Positions 46,888 to 56,462 are shown, numbered from the stretch's first letter. The stretch: DNA of 64,000 nucleotides from Cellulomonas alba (GCF_030362835.1 NZ_JAUCGQ010000001.1:186001-250000), one strand, 5' to 3'. Made by a program: numbers and translations. The notes: generated by a model from the sequence alone, not told the origin.

Positions 46888-48549
46888 ATGGCGCTGACCA
46901 GGATCGCTCCCCCCGCCAAGCGCGACGAAGGCCAGTGGGCCTTCGACGAGGCGCGCACGCCGCTCAACGGCAACGAGCAGATGAAGCAGGACGCCGACGG
47001 TCTGTCCGTCCGGCACCGCATCGAGACGATCTACGCCCGGGAGGGCTTCGCCTCGATCCCGGGCGACGACCTGCGCGGCCGGATGCGCTGGTGGGGCCTG
47101 TACACGCAGCGCAAGCCCGGCATCGACGGCGGCAAGACCGCGACGCTCGAGCCGGAGGAGCTCGAGGACGAGTACTTCATGCTGCGGGTCCGCGTGGACG
47201 GCGGCGCACTCGACCTCACGCAGCTCCGGACGGTCGCGCAGATCAGCACCGAGTTCGGCCGCGACACCGCCGACATCACCGACCGGCAGAACATCCAGCT
47301 CCACTGGGTGCGCGTCGAGGACGTCCCGGAGATCTGGCGCCGCCTCGAGGGCGTCGGCCTCTCGACGCAGGAGGCGTGCGGCGACGTCCCGCGCGTCATC
47401 CTCGGCTCGCCCGTCGCGGGCATCGCGGCGGACGAGATCATCGACGGCACGCCGGCCGTCCACGCCATCGCCGAGCGGTACATCGGCGACCCGGAGTTCT
47501 CGAACCTGCCGCGCAAGTTCAAGACGGCCATCAGCGGCTCGCCGCACCAGGACGTGGCGCACGAGATCAACGACGTCGCCTTCATCGGCGTCGTGCACCC
47601 CGAGCTCGGCGCAGGCTTCGACCTGTGGGTCGGCGGGGCGCTGTCGACGAACCCGATGCTCGGCAAGCGGCTCGGCACGTTCGTGTCCCTCGAGCGCATC
47701 CCCGAGGTCTGGGCGGGCGTCGCCGGCATCTTCCGCGACTACGGCTACCGCCGGCTGCGGACCCGCGCCCGCCTGAAGTTCCTCATGGCGGACTGGGGCC
47801 CCGAGCTGTTCCGCGAGGTCCTCGAGACCGAGTACCTCGGCTACGCGCTGCCCGACGGCCCCGAGCCGCCCCCGCCGCCGACCGGCCGCCGCGACCACGT
47901 CGGCGTCCACCCGCAGAACGACGGGCGGTTCTACGTCGGCACCGCCCCCACCGTCGGCCGCGTCTCGGGCACGCTGCTCGCTCGCGTCGCGGACCTCGCG
48001 GAGGCCGCCGGCTCCGACCGCGTGCGGCTGACCACCGAGCAGAAGATCGTGGTGCTCGACGTCGCGGCCGAGAAGGTCGACGACCTCGTCGAGGCGCTGG
48101 AGGACGAGGGGCTCTTCGTCCGCTCGGCGTCGACGTTCCGCCGAGGCACGATCGCGTGCACCGGCATCGAGTTCTGCAAGCTCGCGATCGTCGAGACGAA
48201 GGCCCGCGCCGCCCGCATCATCGGCGAGCTCGAGGACCGGCTGCCGACGTTCGACCAGCCGATCCGCATCAACGTCAACGGCTGCCCCAACTCGTGCGCG
48301 CGCATCCAGACCGCCGACATCGGCCTCAAGGGCGTGCTCGCGGGCGACGAGGAGGGCTACCAGGTGCACCTCGGCGGCGGCCTCGGCCTCACGAGCGGCC
48401 TCGGCCACTCGCTGCGCGGCCTGCGCGTGCCGTCGTCCGAGCTGCCCGACTACATCGAGCGCGTCGTCACGCACTACGACGAGCAGCGCGAGGAGGGCGA
48501 GCTGTTCGCCCAGTGGGTGCAGCGCGCCGACGAGGAGGACCTGCGATGA
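46888..48549 (+). CDS. sir: Ferredoxin-dependent sulfite (nitrite/sulfite) reductase
   Basis: 553 residues. It reduces sulfite to sulfide with six electrons using siroheme and a [4Fe-4S] cluster. Cluster ligands: TIACTGIEFCKLAIVETK (CxxxxxC) and NVNGCPNSCARIQTADIGL (CxxxC) in the C-terminal half. Two ferredoxin-like half-domains repeat (WWGLYTQRKPGIDGG; VGVHPQNDGRFYVG). The clustering with cysH, cysD and cysN favours sulfite over nitrite as substrate. GGAGG lies 10 bases before the ATG. Confidence 0.94.
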   Translation: MALTRIAPPAKRDEGQWAFDEARTPLNGNEQMKQDADGLSVRHRIETIYAREGFASIPGDDLRGRMRWWGLYTQRKPGIDGGKTATLEPEELEDEYFMLRVRVDGGALDLTQLRTVAQISTEFGRDTADITDRQNIQLHWVRVEDVPEIWRRLEGVGLSTQEACGDVPRVILGSPVAGIAADEIIDGTPAVHAIAERYIGDPEFSNLPRKFKTAISGSPHQDVAHEINDVAFIGVVHPELGAGFDLWVGGALSTNPMLGKRLGTFVSLERIPEVWAGVAGIFRDYGYRRLRTRARLKFLMADWGPELFREVLETEYLGYALPDGPEPPPPPTGRRDHVGVHPQNDGRFYVGTAPTVGRVSGTLLARVADLAEAAGSDRVRLTTEQKIVVLDVAAEKVDDLVEALEDEGLFVRSASTFRRGTIACTGIEFCKLAIVETKARAARIIGELEDRLPTFDQPIRINVNGCPNSCARIQTADIGLKGVLAGDEEGYQVHLGGGLGLTSGLGHSLRGLRVPSSELPDYIERVVTHYDEQREEGELFAQWVQRADEEDLR

Positions 48550-49268
48550 GCGCGACGATCACGGGCAGCACCGGCACCGACGCGCTCGACGCGCTGCGGG
48601 CCGAGGCCGAGCAGGCGGGCCGCGAGCTCGAGGGCGCGCACCCGAGCGAGATCCTGCGCTGGGCCGCCGACCGGTTCGGCAAGGACCTGGTGCTGGCGTC
48701 CTCGATGGGCGACGAGGTGCTCGTCGACCTGGCAGCCAAGGCGGCGCCCGGCATCGACGTGATCTTCCTCGACACCGGGTACCACTTCGCCGAGACGATC
48801 GGCACGCGCGACTACTACGCCGACTTCACGGACATCTCGCTCCGCACGATCCTGCCGCTGCGGACGGTCGAGGAGCAGGACGCCGAGCACGGCCCGCGCC
48901 TGCACGACCGCAACCCCGACCTGTGCTGCGCGCTGCGCAAGGTCGAGCCGCTCGAGCGCGGCCTCGCGCCCTACACGGCGTGGGTCACCGGCATGCGCCG
49001 CGAGGACGCGCCGACGCGGTCCGACATCACCGTCGTCGGGTGGGACGCCAAGCGGAACAAGGTCAAGCTCAACCCGATCGCCGCGTGGACCCAGGCCGAC
49101 GTCGACGCGTACGTCGAGGCCGAGCACGTGGTGCTGAACCCGCTGCGCCAGGCCGGCTACGCGTCGATCGGCTGCGCACCCTGCACGCGCGCGGTGGCCC
49201 CGGGCGAGGACCCGCGGGCCGGTCGCTGGTCCGGTACCTCCAAGATCGAATGCGGGCTGCACACATGA
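48546..49268 (+). CDS. cysH: Adenylyl-sulfate (APS) reductase, CysH family
   Basis: 240 residues, overlapping sir by 4 bp. It reduces activated sulfate to sulfite. P-loop-like LVLASSMGDEVLVD and LDTGYHFAETIGTRDYY are family features. The cysteine pairs CC (DLCCALRKVEPL) and CxxC (GCAPCTRAV) mark the [4Fe-4S] APS-reducing type, and the redox Cys lies in the C-terminal ECGLHT. No cysC kinase is present, in agreement with APS as substrate. Confidence 0.94.
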   Translation: MSATITGSTGTDALDALRAEAEQAGRELEGAHPSEILRWAADRFGKDLVLASSMGDEVLVDLAAKAAPGIDVIFLDTGYHFAETIGTRDYYADFTDISLRTILPLRTVEEQDAEHGPRLHDRNPDLCCALRKVEPLERGLAPYTAWVTGMRREDAPTRSDITVVGWDAKRNKVKLNPIAAWTQADVDAYVEAEHVVLNPLRQAGYASIGCAPCTRAVAPGEDPRAGRWSGTSKIECGLHT

Positions 49269-50170
49269 GCGGGACCACGACCCTGACGCAGCTCGACGCG
49301 CTCGAGTCCGAGGCCATCCACGTGATGCGCGAGGTCGCGGGCGAGTTCGAGCGCCCGGTGCTGCTGTTCTCGGGCGGCAAGGACTCGATCGTCATGCTGC
49401 ACCTCGCGCGCAAGGCGTTCTGGCCCGCCCCCGTGCCGTTCGCGCTCATGCACGTCGACACCGGGCACAACTTCCCCGAGGTCATCGAGTACCGCGACGA
49501 CACGGTGGCCCGGTACGGCCTGCGCCTGGTCGTCGCGAGCGTGCAGGACGCGATCGACGACGGCCGCGTGGTCGAGCGCCCCGACGGCTCGCGCAACCCG
49601 CTCCAGACCGTGCCGCTGCTGGACGGCATCACGGCCCACCGGTTCGACGCGGTGTTCGGCGGCGGCCGGCGCGACGAGGAGAAGGCGCGCGCCAAGGAGC
49701 GCGTCTTCTCGCTGCGCGACGAGTTCGGCCAGTGGGACCCGCGCCGGCAGCGCCCCGAGCTGTGGGACCTCTACAACGGCCGCCACAAGCCCGGCGAGCA
49801 CGTGCGCGTGTTCCCGCTGAGCAACTGGACCGAGCTCGACGTGTGGCGGTACATCGAGCGCGAGGGCGTCGAGCTCCCGTCGATCTACTACGCGCACGAC
49901 CGCGAGGTCTTCCTGCGCGACGGCATGTGGCTCGCCCCCGGCGAGTGGGGTGGGCCGCGGGCCGGCGAGCAGCTCGAGACGCGCACCGTCCGGTACCGCA
50001 CGGTCGGCGACATGTCCTGCACCGGCGCCGTCGAGTCGACCGCCTCGACGGTCCCCGACGTGATCGCCGAGGTGGCCGCGAGCCGGCTCACCGAGCGCGG
50101 GGCCACCCGCGCCGACGACCGGGCCAGCGAGGCCGCCATGGAGGACCGGAAGCGCGAGGGCTACTTCTGA
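49265..50170 (+). CDS. cysD: Sulfate adenylyltransferase small subunit
   Basis: 301 residues; overlaps cysH by 4 bp. It makes APS from sulfate and ATP together with CysN. PP-loop VLLFSGGKDSIVMLHLARKAF, then HVDTGHNFPEVIEYRD, GGGRRDEEKARAKERVFS and FPLSNWTELDVWRYI are all conserved. Its stop shares one base with the cysN start. Confidence 0.96.
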   Translation: MSGTTTLTQLDALESEAIHVMREVAGEFERPVLLFSGGKDSIVMLHLARKAFWPAPVPFALMHVDTGHNFPEVIEYRDDTVARYGLRLVVASVQDAIDDGRVVERPDGSRNPLQTVPLLDGITAHRFDAVFGGGRRDEEKARAKERVFSLRDEFGQWDPRRQRPELWDLYNGRHKPGEHVRVFPLSNWTELDVWRYIEREGVELPSIYYAHDREVFLRDGMWLAPGEWGGPRAGEQLETRTVRYRTVGDMSCTGAVESTASTVPDVIAEVAASRLTERGATRADDRASEAAMEDRKREGYF

Positions 50171-51576
50171 TGACGACGACCGACCACTCCCAGCGTGACC
50201 TCCTCCGCCTCGCCACGGCCGGCTCGGTCGACGACGGCAAGTCGACGCTGATCGGCCGCCTGCTGTACGACACCAAGTCGGTCCTCGCCGACCAGCTCGC
50301 TGCCGTCGAGCGCGCCACCGCCGCTCGCGGCGGCTCCGACGACGCGGCACCCGACCTCGCGCTGCTGACCGACGGCCTGCGCGCCGAGCGTGAGCAGGGC
50401 ATCACGATCGACGTCGCCTACCGCTATTTCTCGACCGCCCGCCGCGCGTTCGTGCTCGCCGACACGCCGGGCCACGTGCAGTACACGCGCAACATGGTCA
50501 CGGGCGCCTCCACCGCGGAGCTCGCGATCGTGCTGGTCGACGCCCGCAAGGGCGTCCTCGAGCAGACGCGCCGGCACGCGACGATCACGGCGCTCCTCGG
50601 TGTGCCGCACGTCGTGCTCGCGGTGAACAAGATGGACCTCGTCGACTTCGACGAGCCCACGTTCCGCAAGATCGCCGACGAGTTCGCGGGCTACGCCGAC
50701 CTGCTCGGCCTGCAGGACGTGCTCGCCGTGCCGATCTCGGCACTCGACGGCGACAACGTGGTCGACCGCTCGGCACGGACGCCCTGGTACGACGGCCCGA
50801 CGCTGCTCGAGCACCTCGAGTCCGTGCCCGTGCTGCGCGACCCCACGTCGGAGGAGCTGCGCTTCCCGGTCCAGGTCGTCATCCGGCCCCGCAACGCCGA
50901 GCACCCCGACTACCGCGGCTACGCGGGCCGCATCGCGTCGGGCGTCGTGCACGTGGGCGACGAGGTCGCCGTGCACCCGTCCGGCCGCACGTCGACGGTC
51001 GTCGGCATCGACACGTTCGACGGTCCGCTCGACCAGGCGCACGCGCCGCAGTCGGTGACGCTGCGCCTCGCGGACGACATCGACGTGGCGCGAGGCGACG
51101 TCATCGCCCCCGCGGCGGCGCGGATCGAGTCCGGCGCCGACCTCGTCGGCACGGTGTGCTGGCTCGCGGAGAAGCGCAGCGTGCTCGGCGCCCGCCTGCT
51201 GGTCCGCGTCGGCACGCGGACCGTGCGCGCGCTGCTGCGCGAGGTCGACGCCCGGCTCGACGTGGACACGCTGCAGGTCGACGCCTGGGACTCGGTCGAC
51301 ACCCTGCACGCGATCGACGCGACCGACACGTCGTCGGACATCCCGCCCCGCTCGCTCGGGCTCAACGCGATCGGCCGGGTCCGGCTGCGGCTGGCCGAGC
51401 CCGTCGTGCTCGACGAGTACGGCTCGCACCGGCGCACCGGCGGCTTCCTGCTGGTCGACCCGGCCGACGGCACGACGCTCGCGGCGGGCATGGTCGGTCC
51501 CACCCTGCTCGACGCGCTCGCGCCGGCGCCGGCCGCCGAGGCCGACGACGGCTGGCTGGCCGGGGCGGGCATATGA
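50170..51576 (+). CDS. cysN: Sulfate adenylyltransferase large subunit (GTPase)
   Basis: 468 residues. GTP hydrolysis by this EF-Tu-like subunit drives APS formation. G1 GSVDDGKSTLIGRLLYD, G2 EREQGITIDVAYRYFS, G3 ADTPGHVQYTRNM, G4 VNKMDLVDF and G5-like VPISALDGDN are intact. There is no C-terminal APS-kinase domain, so this is CysN rather than the CysNC fusion. It overlaps the next gene by 4 bp. Confidence 0.95.
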   Translation: MTTTDHSQRDLLRLATAGSVDDGKSTLIGRLLYDTKSVLADQLAAVERATAARGGSDDAAPDLALLTDGLRAEREQGITIDVAYRYFSTARRAFVLADTPGHVQYTRNMVTGASTAELAIVLVDARKGVLEQTRRHATITALLGVPHVVLAVNKMDLVDFDEPTFRKIADEFAGYADLLGLQDVLAVPISALDGDNVVDRSARTPWYDGPTLLEHLESVPVLRDPTSEELRFPVQVVIRPRNAEHPDYRGYAGRIASGVVHVGDEVAVHPSGRTSTVVGIDTFDGPLDQAHAPQSVTLRLADDIDVARGDVIAPAAARIESGADLVGTVCWLAEKRSVLGARLLVRVGTRTVRALLREVDARLDVDTLQVDAWDSVDTLHAIDATDTSSDIPPRSLGLNAIGRVRLRLAEPVVLDEYGSHRRTGGFLLVDPADGTTLAAGMVGPTLLDALAPAPAAEADDGWLAGAGI

Positions 51577-52766
51577 CCGGCGCGCGCCACCCCCTGCTGC
51601 TCGACCTGGCCGGTCGTCGCGTGCTCGTCGTCGGCGGCGGCCCGGTGGCGGCACGCCGCGCGGCGAGGCTCGTGGAGGACGGCGCGGACGTCCATGTCGT
51701 CGCCCCGGCCATCTGCGAGGACCTCGGCGAGCTGGTCGACGCCGGCCGGCTGCACTGGCATGCGCGCGAGTACCTCGCGACCGACCTGGACGGCGCCTGG
51801 CTGGTCCACACGGCGACGGGCGACCGCGCGGTCGACGCGGCCGTCTCGGCCGACGCCGAGGCCGCACGTCTGTGGTGCGTCCGCGCGGACGACGCGTCGG
51901 CGTCGGCGGCGTGGACGCCTACCGTGGCGCGCGCGGACGACGTCACGGTCGCGGTCGGCGCGGGCGGCGACCCCCGGCGGGCCGTCGCGCTGCGCGACGC
52001 GATCGCGCTGCTGCTCGACACCGGCGCGCTCCCCTTGCGGCGGCACCGGCGCGCGGCCACCGGCCGCGTGACCCTCGTCGGCGGCGGCCCGGGCGACCCC
52101 GGGCTCATCACGACGCGCGGCCGGCGCGCGCTCGCCGAGGCCGACGTCGTCGTCGTCGACCGGCTCGCACCGCGCGCTCTGCTCGACGAGCTCGACCGGT
52201 CCGTCGAGGTGGTCGAGGCGGGCAAGGCGCCGCACGCGCACACCCTCACGCAGGACCAGATCAACGAGGTGCTCGTCGACCGGGCGCGCGCCGGCAAGCG
52301 CGTCGTCCGGCTCAAGGGTGGCGACCCGTTCGTGCTCGGTCGCGGCGGCGAGGAGGTCGCGGCGTGCGTGGCCGCCGGCGTGCCCGTCGACGTGGTCCCG
52401 GGGGTCACGAGCGCGATCGCGGTGCCCGGCGCGGCGGGCATCCCCGTCACGCACCGCGGGCTGTCCCGCCAGGTGACGATCGTCTCGGCGCACGACGCGG
52501 CGACCGACTGGTCCGCGCTCGCGCGGCTCGACGGCACGCTCGTCCTGCTCATGGGCGTCGCACGGCTCGCCGACCACGCCGCACGGCTCGTGGCCGCGGG
52601 CATGGCGCCCACCACGCCCGTCGCCGTCGTCGAGAACGGCACCCTGCCGGGCCAGCGGACGACGACCGGGACGCTCGCCGACATCGGCGCGGTCGCGGCC
52701 GCACGCGGCGTCGGCAACCCCGCCGTCGTCGTGGTCGGCGACGTCGCTGCCCTCGCGTCGCTCTGA
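51573..52766 (+). CDS. cysG: Siroheme synthase: precorrin-2 dehydrogenase fused to uroporphyrinogen-III methyltransferase
   Basis: 397 residues. The N-terminal Rossmann domain (VLVVGGGPVAARRAARLVEDGADVHV) oxidises precorrin-2. The C-terminal SUMT domain (VTLVGGGPGDPGLITTRGRRAL, VRLKGGDPFVLGRGGEE, VVPGVTSAIAVPGAAGIPVTHR) makes precorrin-2 from uroporphyrinogen III. It supplies siroheme to the sulfite reductase at the start of the operon. It is shorter than E. coli CysG; a chelatase partner may be encoded elsewhere. Confidence 0.9.
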   Translation: MTGARHPLLLDLAGRRVLVVGGGPVAARRAARLVEDGADVHVVAPAICEDLGELVDAGRLHWHAREYLATDLDGAWLVHTATGDRAVDAAVSADAEAARLWCVRADDASASAAWTPTVARADDVTVAVGAGGDPRRAVALRDAIALLLDTGALPLRRHRRAATGRVTLVGGGPGDPGLITTRGRRALAEADVVVVDRLAPRALLDELDRSVEVVEAGKAPHAHTLTQDQINEVLVDRARAGKRVVRLKGGDPFVLGRGGEEVAACVAAGVPVDVVPGVTSAIAVPGAAGIPVTHRGLSRQVTIVSAHDAATDWSALARLDGTLVLLMGVARLADHAARLVAAGMAPTTPVAVVENGTLPGQRTTTGTLADIGAVAAARGVGNPAVVVVGDVAALASL

Positions 52767-52789
52767 CAGCGTCGCCTACGGTGGCTGAC

Positions 52790-53596
52790 GTGCCCGAGCT
52801 GCCCGCCTTCGACGTCCTGCTGCCAGTCGAGCGTGCCGGCTCGCGCCTCGAGGCCGCGCCCGACGAGGTCGAGCTCATGGGGCTCTACAACGACCGGATC
52901 CCCGTGCACCCGCCGCGCGGCGTGCACGTGCGCGCCAACATGATCGGCACGATCGACGGCGCGGCGACCGGTGCCGACCACGTCACCGGCTCGATCAACG
53001 GCTCAGCCGACTGGCGCGTGTTCCGCGTGCTGCGGGCGCTCGCCGACGTCGTGCTGATCGGCGCCGGCACCGCGCGCGACGAGCGCTACAGCGCGCTCGA
53101 GGTCCCCGCGGGCCTCGAGGCCGTGCGCGCGCGGCTCGGTCGCGCCGAGCGCATCGAGCTCGCGATCGTGAGCGCGTCCGGTGCCGTCCCGCCCGACCTC
53201 CTCGACGCCGAGCGTCCGCCCATCGTGATCACCACGTTCGCGAGCCCGTCGCTCGACGCGCTGCGCGAGCGCATCGGGTCCGAGCGCGTGATCGTCGCAC
53301 CCGGTGCGACGCCCGAGCAGGTCGACCTCGGCGTCGCGTTGCGCACGCTCGGCACGCGCGGCCTCCAGCACGTGCTGGCCGAGGGCGGACCGCGCCTGCT
53401 CGCCGAGCTCGTCGCCGCCGACCTGGTCGACGAGCTGTGCCTCACGTGGTCGCCGAGGCTCGTCGGGGGCCCCGCGCCGCGCATCCTCAACGACGAGCGC
53501 TGGCTCGAGCCGGCCCGCGAGACGCGACCCGTCCACCTGCTGCACTCCGACGGTGTCCTGCTCGGCCGCTGGCAGGTCACTAGGCTCGGCGCGTGA
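52790..53596 (+). CDS. RibD C-terminal-type pyrimidine reductase family protein
   Basis: 268 residues from the GTG at 52790, preceded by GGTGG; a GTG 9 bp upstream is in frame. Reductase-type motifs: HVRANMIGTIDGAATG, DWRVFRVLRALADVVLIGAGTARDERY, VLAEGGPRLLAELVAADLVDELCLTWSP (read in parts) and GPAPRIL. In riboflavin synthesis such domains reduce the ribosylamino-pyrimidine with NADPH. No other riboflavin gene is near, so the substrate may differ. It starts 23 bp after cysG and seems to ride on the sulfur operon. Confidence 0.85.
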   Translation: MPELPAFDVLLPVERAGSRLEAAPDEVELMGLYNDRIPVHPPRGVHVRANMIGTIDGAATGADHVTGSINGSADWRVFRVLRALADVVLIGAGTARDERYSALEVPAGLEAVRARLGRAERIELAIVSASGAVPPDLLDAERPPIVITTFASPSLDALRERIGSERVIVAPGATPEQVDLGVALRTLGTRGLQHVLAEGGPRLLAELVAADLVDELCLTWSPRLVGGPAPRILNDERWLEPARETRPVHLLHSDGVLLGRWQVTRLGA

Positions 53597-54078
53597 CCGA
53601 CACGATCCTTGTCCTCATCGAGGACACCCTGGCCCCTGTCGACGTCGAGCACCTGCTCGCCCTGCACCCCGGCGAGACGCTCGAGTACCGCGTGCTCGTG
53701 CCCGCCGACACCGACCGCCCACTGATCCCGACGATCGTCGACGACCTCGGCATGGGCGAGCTCCGCCAGGCCTGGGACCGGCTGCGCGGGCGCGAGCCGT
53801 CCCAGCAGGAGGCCAAGGCCACGGCGGACGAGCAGCTCGCCGGGAGCATCGCGGCGTTCGCCGCCGCGGGCCGGCCGGCGACGGGCGAGATCACCGCCGA
53901 CGACCCGATCCCCGCCGCCAAGGCCGTGGTCGAGGCGGGTGGCGCGCGCGAGGTCGCCGTCGTCACGTACCCGCACATGTTCGACGACACGTTCCACCGC
54001 GACTGGGCGTCGCGCGCTCGCGAGGTGCTGCAGGTGCCGGTGCTGCACCTGTACTCCGGCACGAGCGAGCTGGGCTGA
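53593..54078 (+). CDS. Conserved actinobacterial protein, USP-like, function unknown
   Basis: 161 residues from GTG, overlapping the preceding gene by 4 bp. ILVLIEDTLAPVDVEHLLAL and LEYRVLVPADTDRPLIPTIVDDL at the start, a helix-rich middle and AREVAVVTYPHMFDDTFHRDWASRA near the end suggest an alpha-beta fold like universal stress proteins, without a recognisable ATP-binding GxxG motif. Seven bases separate it from the ATP-grasp gene. Confidence 0.75.
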   Translation: MTDTILVLIEDTLAPVDVEHLLALHPGETLEYRVLVPADTDRPLIPTIVDDLGMGELRQAWDRLRGREPSQQEAKATADEQLAGSIAAFAAAGRPATGEITADDPIPAAKAVVEAGGAREVAVVTYPHMFDDTFHRDWASRAREVLQVPVLHLYSGTSELG

Positions 54079-54085
54079 CCGCGGG

Positions 54086-55312
54086 GTGTACGGCAACGAC
54101 GACTTCGTCCCGATCATCATCGGGACGGGGCTGAACGCGTACAACATCGCCCGGTCGCTGCACGAGGCGTTCGGCGTCCGCTCGCTCGCGCTCGGCCGCG
54201 TCGCGCTCCGTGAGACCGCGGACTCGTCGATCCTCGACGTCCGCGCGTACCGCGAGCTCGAGCAGCCCGAGTTCGTCGTGGCAACGCTCAAGAAGCTCGT
54301 CGACGAGTTCCCGGGCCGCACGCGCGTCCTGTACGCGACGATCGAGTTCTACACGAACATCCTCATCGACCACCGCGACGAGCTCGGCGACGACTTCGTG
54401 ATCCCGCTGGTCGACAAGGCGCACGCCGCGCGGCTGATGGACAAGACCGACTTCTACCGGACGTGCGAGCAGCTCGGTGTGCCGCACCCGACCACGAGGA
54501 TCGTGCCGCCCGGACCGGTGGACCCCGCGCTCGGCGAGGCCCTGCCGTTCCCGTTCCCCGTGATCCTCAAGCCGTCGGACACGGACACGTACCCGCGGCT
54601 GCGCTTCGAGGGCAAGCAGAAGGTCTACCTGGTGCAGGACGCGGCCGAGCTGCGGGCCGTCGCGGCGCGCATCTTCGCCGCGGGCTACGCGGGCGACCTC
54701 GTCGTCCAGGAGTACCTCGCGGGCGACGAGTCCGTGATGCGCGTGGTCAACACGTACTCGGACCGGACCGGTGCGATGCGGTTCCTCTCGGCGGGCCAGG
54801 TCGCGCTGACGGAGTGGGACCCGGCGCTCGTCGGCAACAACAACGCGATCGTGACGACGCACGACCCTGCGCTCACCGAGGCGATCCGCCGGTTCCTCGA
54901 CGGCGTCGGCTTCGTCGGCAGCGCCAACTTCGACGTGATGCACGACCGGCGCACGGGCGTCAGCAAGCTGCTCGAGATCAACCTGCGGCAGGGCGCGACG
55001 AGCTACTACACGATGGCCGCCGGCGGGAACCTCGCACGGCTGTTCGTCGACGAGTACGTCTACGGCCGCGAGCTCCCCGAGACGGTCACGACGGACGAGC
55101 GGCTGTGGGTCAACCTGCCGTTCTGGGTGCTCATCCGATTCGTGCCGAAGCAGCTGCGCGCTCGGGTGCGGGCGGCCGCGCGTCGGGGCCGCATCCACAC
55201 GCTGCGCTACCGGCCCGACCTGTCATGGCGGCGGCGCGTCGACATCGCGCGCATCGACCTGCGGCACAGCCTCGACTACGTCAGGTTCCGGAAGGTCCGC
55301 CCGCAGGGGTAG
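54086..55312 (+). CDS. ATP-grasp ligase resembling peptidoglycan D-aspartate ligase
   Basis: 408 residues from GTG. It matches the enterococcal D-aspartate ligase pattern from end to end: FVPIIIGTGLNAYNIARSLHE, LIDHRDELGDDFVIPLVD, MDKTDFYRTCEQLGVPHP, LPFPFPVILKPSDTDTY (ATP-binding Lys), VVQEYLAGDESVMRVVNTYSD, GSANFDVMHDRRTG and KLLEINLRQGATSYY (metal-binding Glu/Asn). Such enzymes attach a D-amino acid to the side chain of peptidoglycan residue 3. Cellulomonas walls carry Orn-D-Glu or Orn-D-Asp bridges, so either substrate fits. It ends overlapping a convergent gene by 32 bp. Confidence 0.82.
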   Translation: MYGNDDFVPIIIGTGLNAYNIARSLHEAFGVRSLALGRVALRETADSSILDVRAYRELEQPEFVVATLKKLVDEFPGRTRVLYATIEFYTNILIDHRDELGDDFVIPLVDKAHAARLMDKTDFYRTCEQLGVPHPTTRIVPPGPVDPALGEALPFPFPVILKPSDTDTYPRLRFEGKQKVYLVQDAAELRAVAARIFAAGYAGDLVVQEYLAGDESVMRVVNTYSDRTGAMRFLSAGQVALTEWDPALVGNNNAIVTTHDPALTEAIRRFLDGVGFVGSANFDVMHDRRTGVSKLLEINLRQGATSYYTMAAGGNLARLFVDEYVYGRELPETVTTDERLWVNLPFWVLIRFVPKQLRARVRAAARRGRIHTLRYRPDLSWRRRVDIARIDLRHSLDYVRFRKVRPQG

Positions 55313-56462
55313 CCGCGCGGACGAGGCCCGCGATCCGGCGCGCCTCGGCGGCGTCGACCGCGGTCGGCAGGTTGACGACGCGTGCGATCAGGTCCTCCGT
55401 GACGGGCAGGGTGCCAGGTGTCCAGCCGTACGCCTGCGGGTCCTCGACGCCCGGGAACAGCCCCGGCCGGTACCAGCGACCCGCGTACACGCCCGCCGCC
55501 GTGAGCGCGTCGACCGTGCGGGTCGCGGCCTCGGCGTCCGCCGCGAAGAACGGGAACCGGACCAGGGACGCCCGCTCGCCCACCGACGCGGGGACCTCGA
55601 CGACGCCCGCGAGCTCGCGCACGTACTCGGCGACCGCGGCGGAGCGACGCTCCTCGGTGGCGGCGAGCCCGGGCAGGGCAGCCTCGATCTGGGCGAGCAT
55701 CCACGGCGAGGGCCGCATCGCCCGGTGCGCGAGCGCCGCGCGGCCCTCGACGGGTGCGACGGCCGGCTCGAAGAGCCCGAGCGCGGTGAGCGCCGACCGC
55801 AGCCGTGCGCCCACGCCGCCGAGCCGGTTCAGCACGCGCACCTGCGTGCGGTAGGCGCGCGCCACGAGGTCGAGCCGGCGGCCGACCGCCGGCAGCGCGT
55901 CGAGGTCGCTCGCGACGCGCTCACGCACCGCCGTGTCGCGCATCGCGGGGTTGAGCCAGATCGCGCCGCCGAAGCGCGTGGGCAGCATCTTCTCCACGCC
56001 GAACGAGTGCACCGACACGTCCGCGAGCGGCCGGCCATCCGCACCGCGGGCGAGGCGCCCGAGACAGTGCGCCGAGTCCTCGACGACGAGCGCCCCCACC
56101 GCCTGCGCGCGCTCCGCGAGCCCACGAGCCCGCGGCTCGTCGACGATGCCGAACGTGTGCTGCACGACCACGGCGCGCGTCGCGGCGTCCAACGCGAGCG
56201 GCTCGGGGTCCACGGCCACCGACGCGGGCGCCACCTCGGCGTGCACGGGCCGGAGACCCGCGACGAGCACGGGGTCGACCGCCGTCGAGCACGTGAACAC
56301 CTGGGTGACGACGTCGCCACGACCGCGCACCGCGGCCAGCCCGCGGAGCACGACCTCCATGCCGTACCGCGCCTTGAAGACGAGGAACCAGTCGCTGGCG
56401 TCCGTCCCGGTCCGTTCCGCGAGCATCCGCGTCACCGCAGCGGCGTCGGCATGGGTGGTCAT
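55281..56462 (-). CDS. DegT/DnrJ/EryC1-like PLP-dependent protein
   Basis: 393 residues from the ATG at 56462 (AGGAG upstream). Fold-type I features: VVTQVFTCSTAVDPVLVAGLRPV, VVVQHTFGIVDEPRARGLAERA, LVVEDSAHCLGRLARG (PLP-phosphate/ring Asp) and SFGVEKMLPTRFGGAIWL with the probable PLP lysine. These resemble sugar aminotransferases that modify nucleotide-linked sugars. A role in cell-envelope sugar or amino-acid supply is inferred from neighbours. Its 3' end overlaps the ATP-grasp gene; its start faces FemX. Confidence 0.78.
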   Translation of the reverse strand: MTTHADAAAVTRMLAERTGTDASDWFLVFKARYGMEVVLRGLAAVRGRGDVVTQVFTCSTAVDPVLVAGLRPVHAEVAPASVAVDPEPLALDAATRAVVVQHTFGIVDEPRARGLAERAQAVGALVVEDSAHCLGRLARGADGRPLADVSVHSFGVEKMLPTRFGGAIWLNPAMRDTAVRERVASDLDALPAVGRRLDLVARAYRTQVRVLNRLGGVGARLRSALTALGLFEPAVAPVEGRAALAHRAMRPSPWMLAQIEAALPGLAATEERRSAAVAEYVRELAGVVEVPASVGERASLVRFPFFAADAEAATRTVDALTAAGVYAGRWYRPGLFPGVEDPQAYGWTPGTLPVTEDLIARVVNLPTAVDAAEARRIAGLVRAATPAGGPSGT

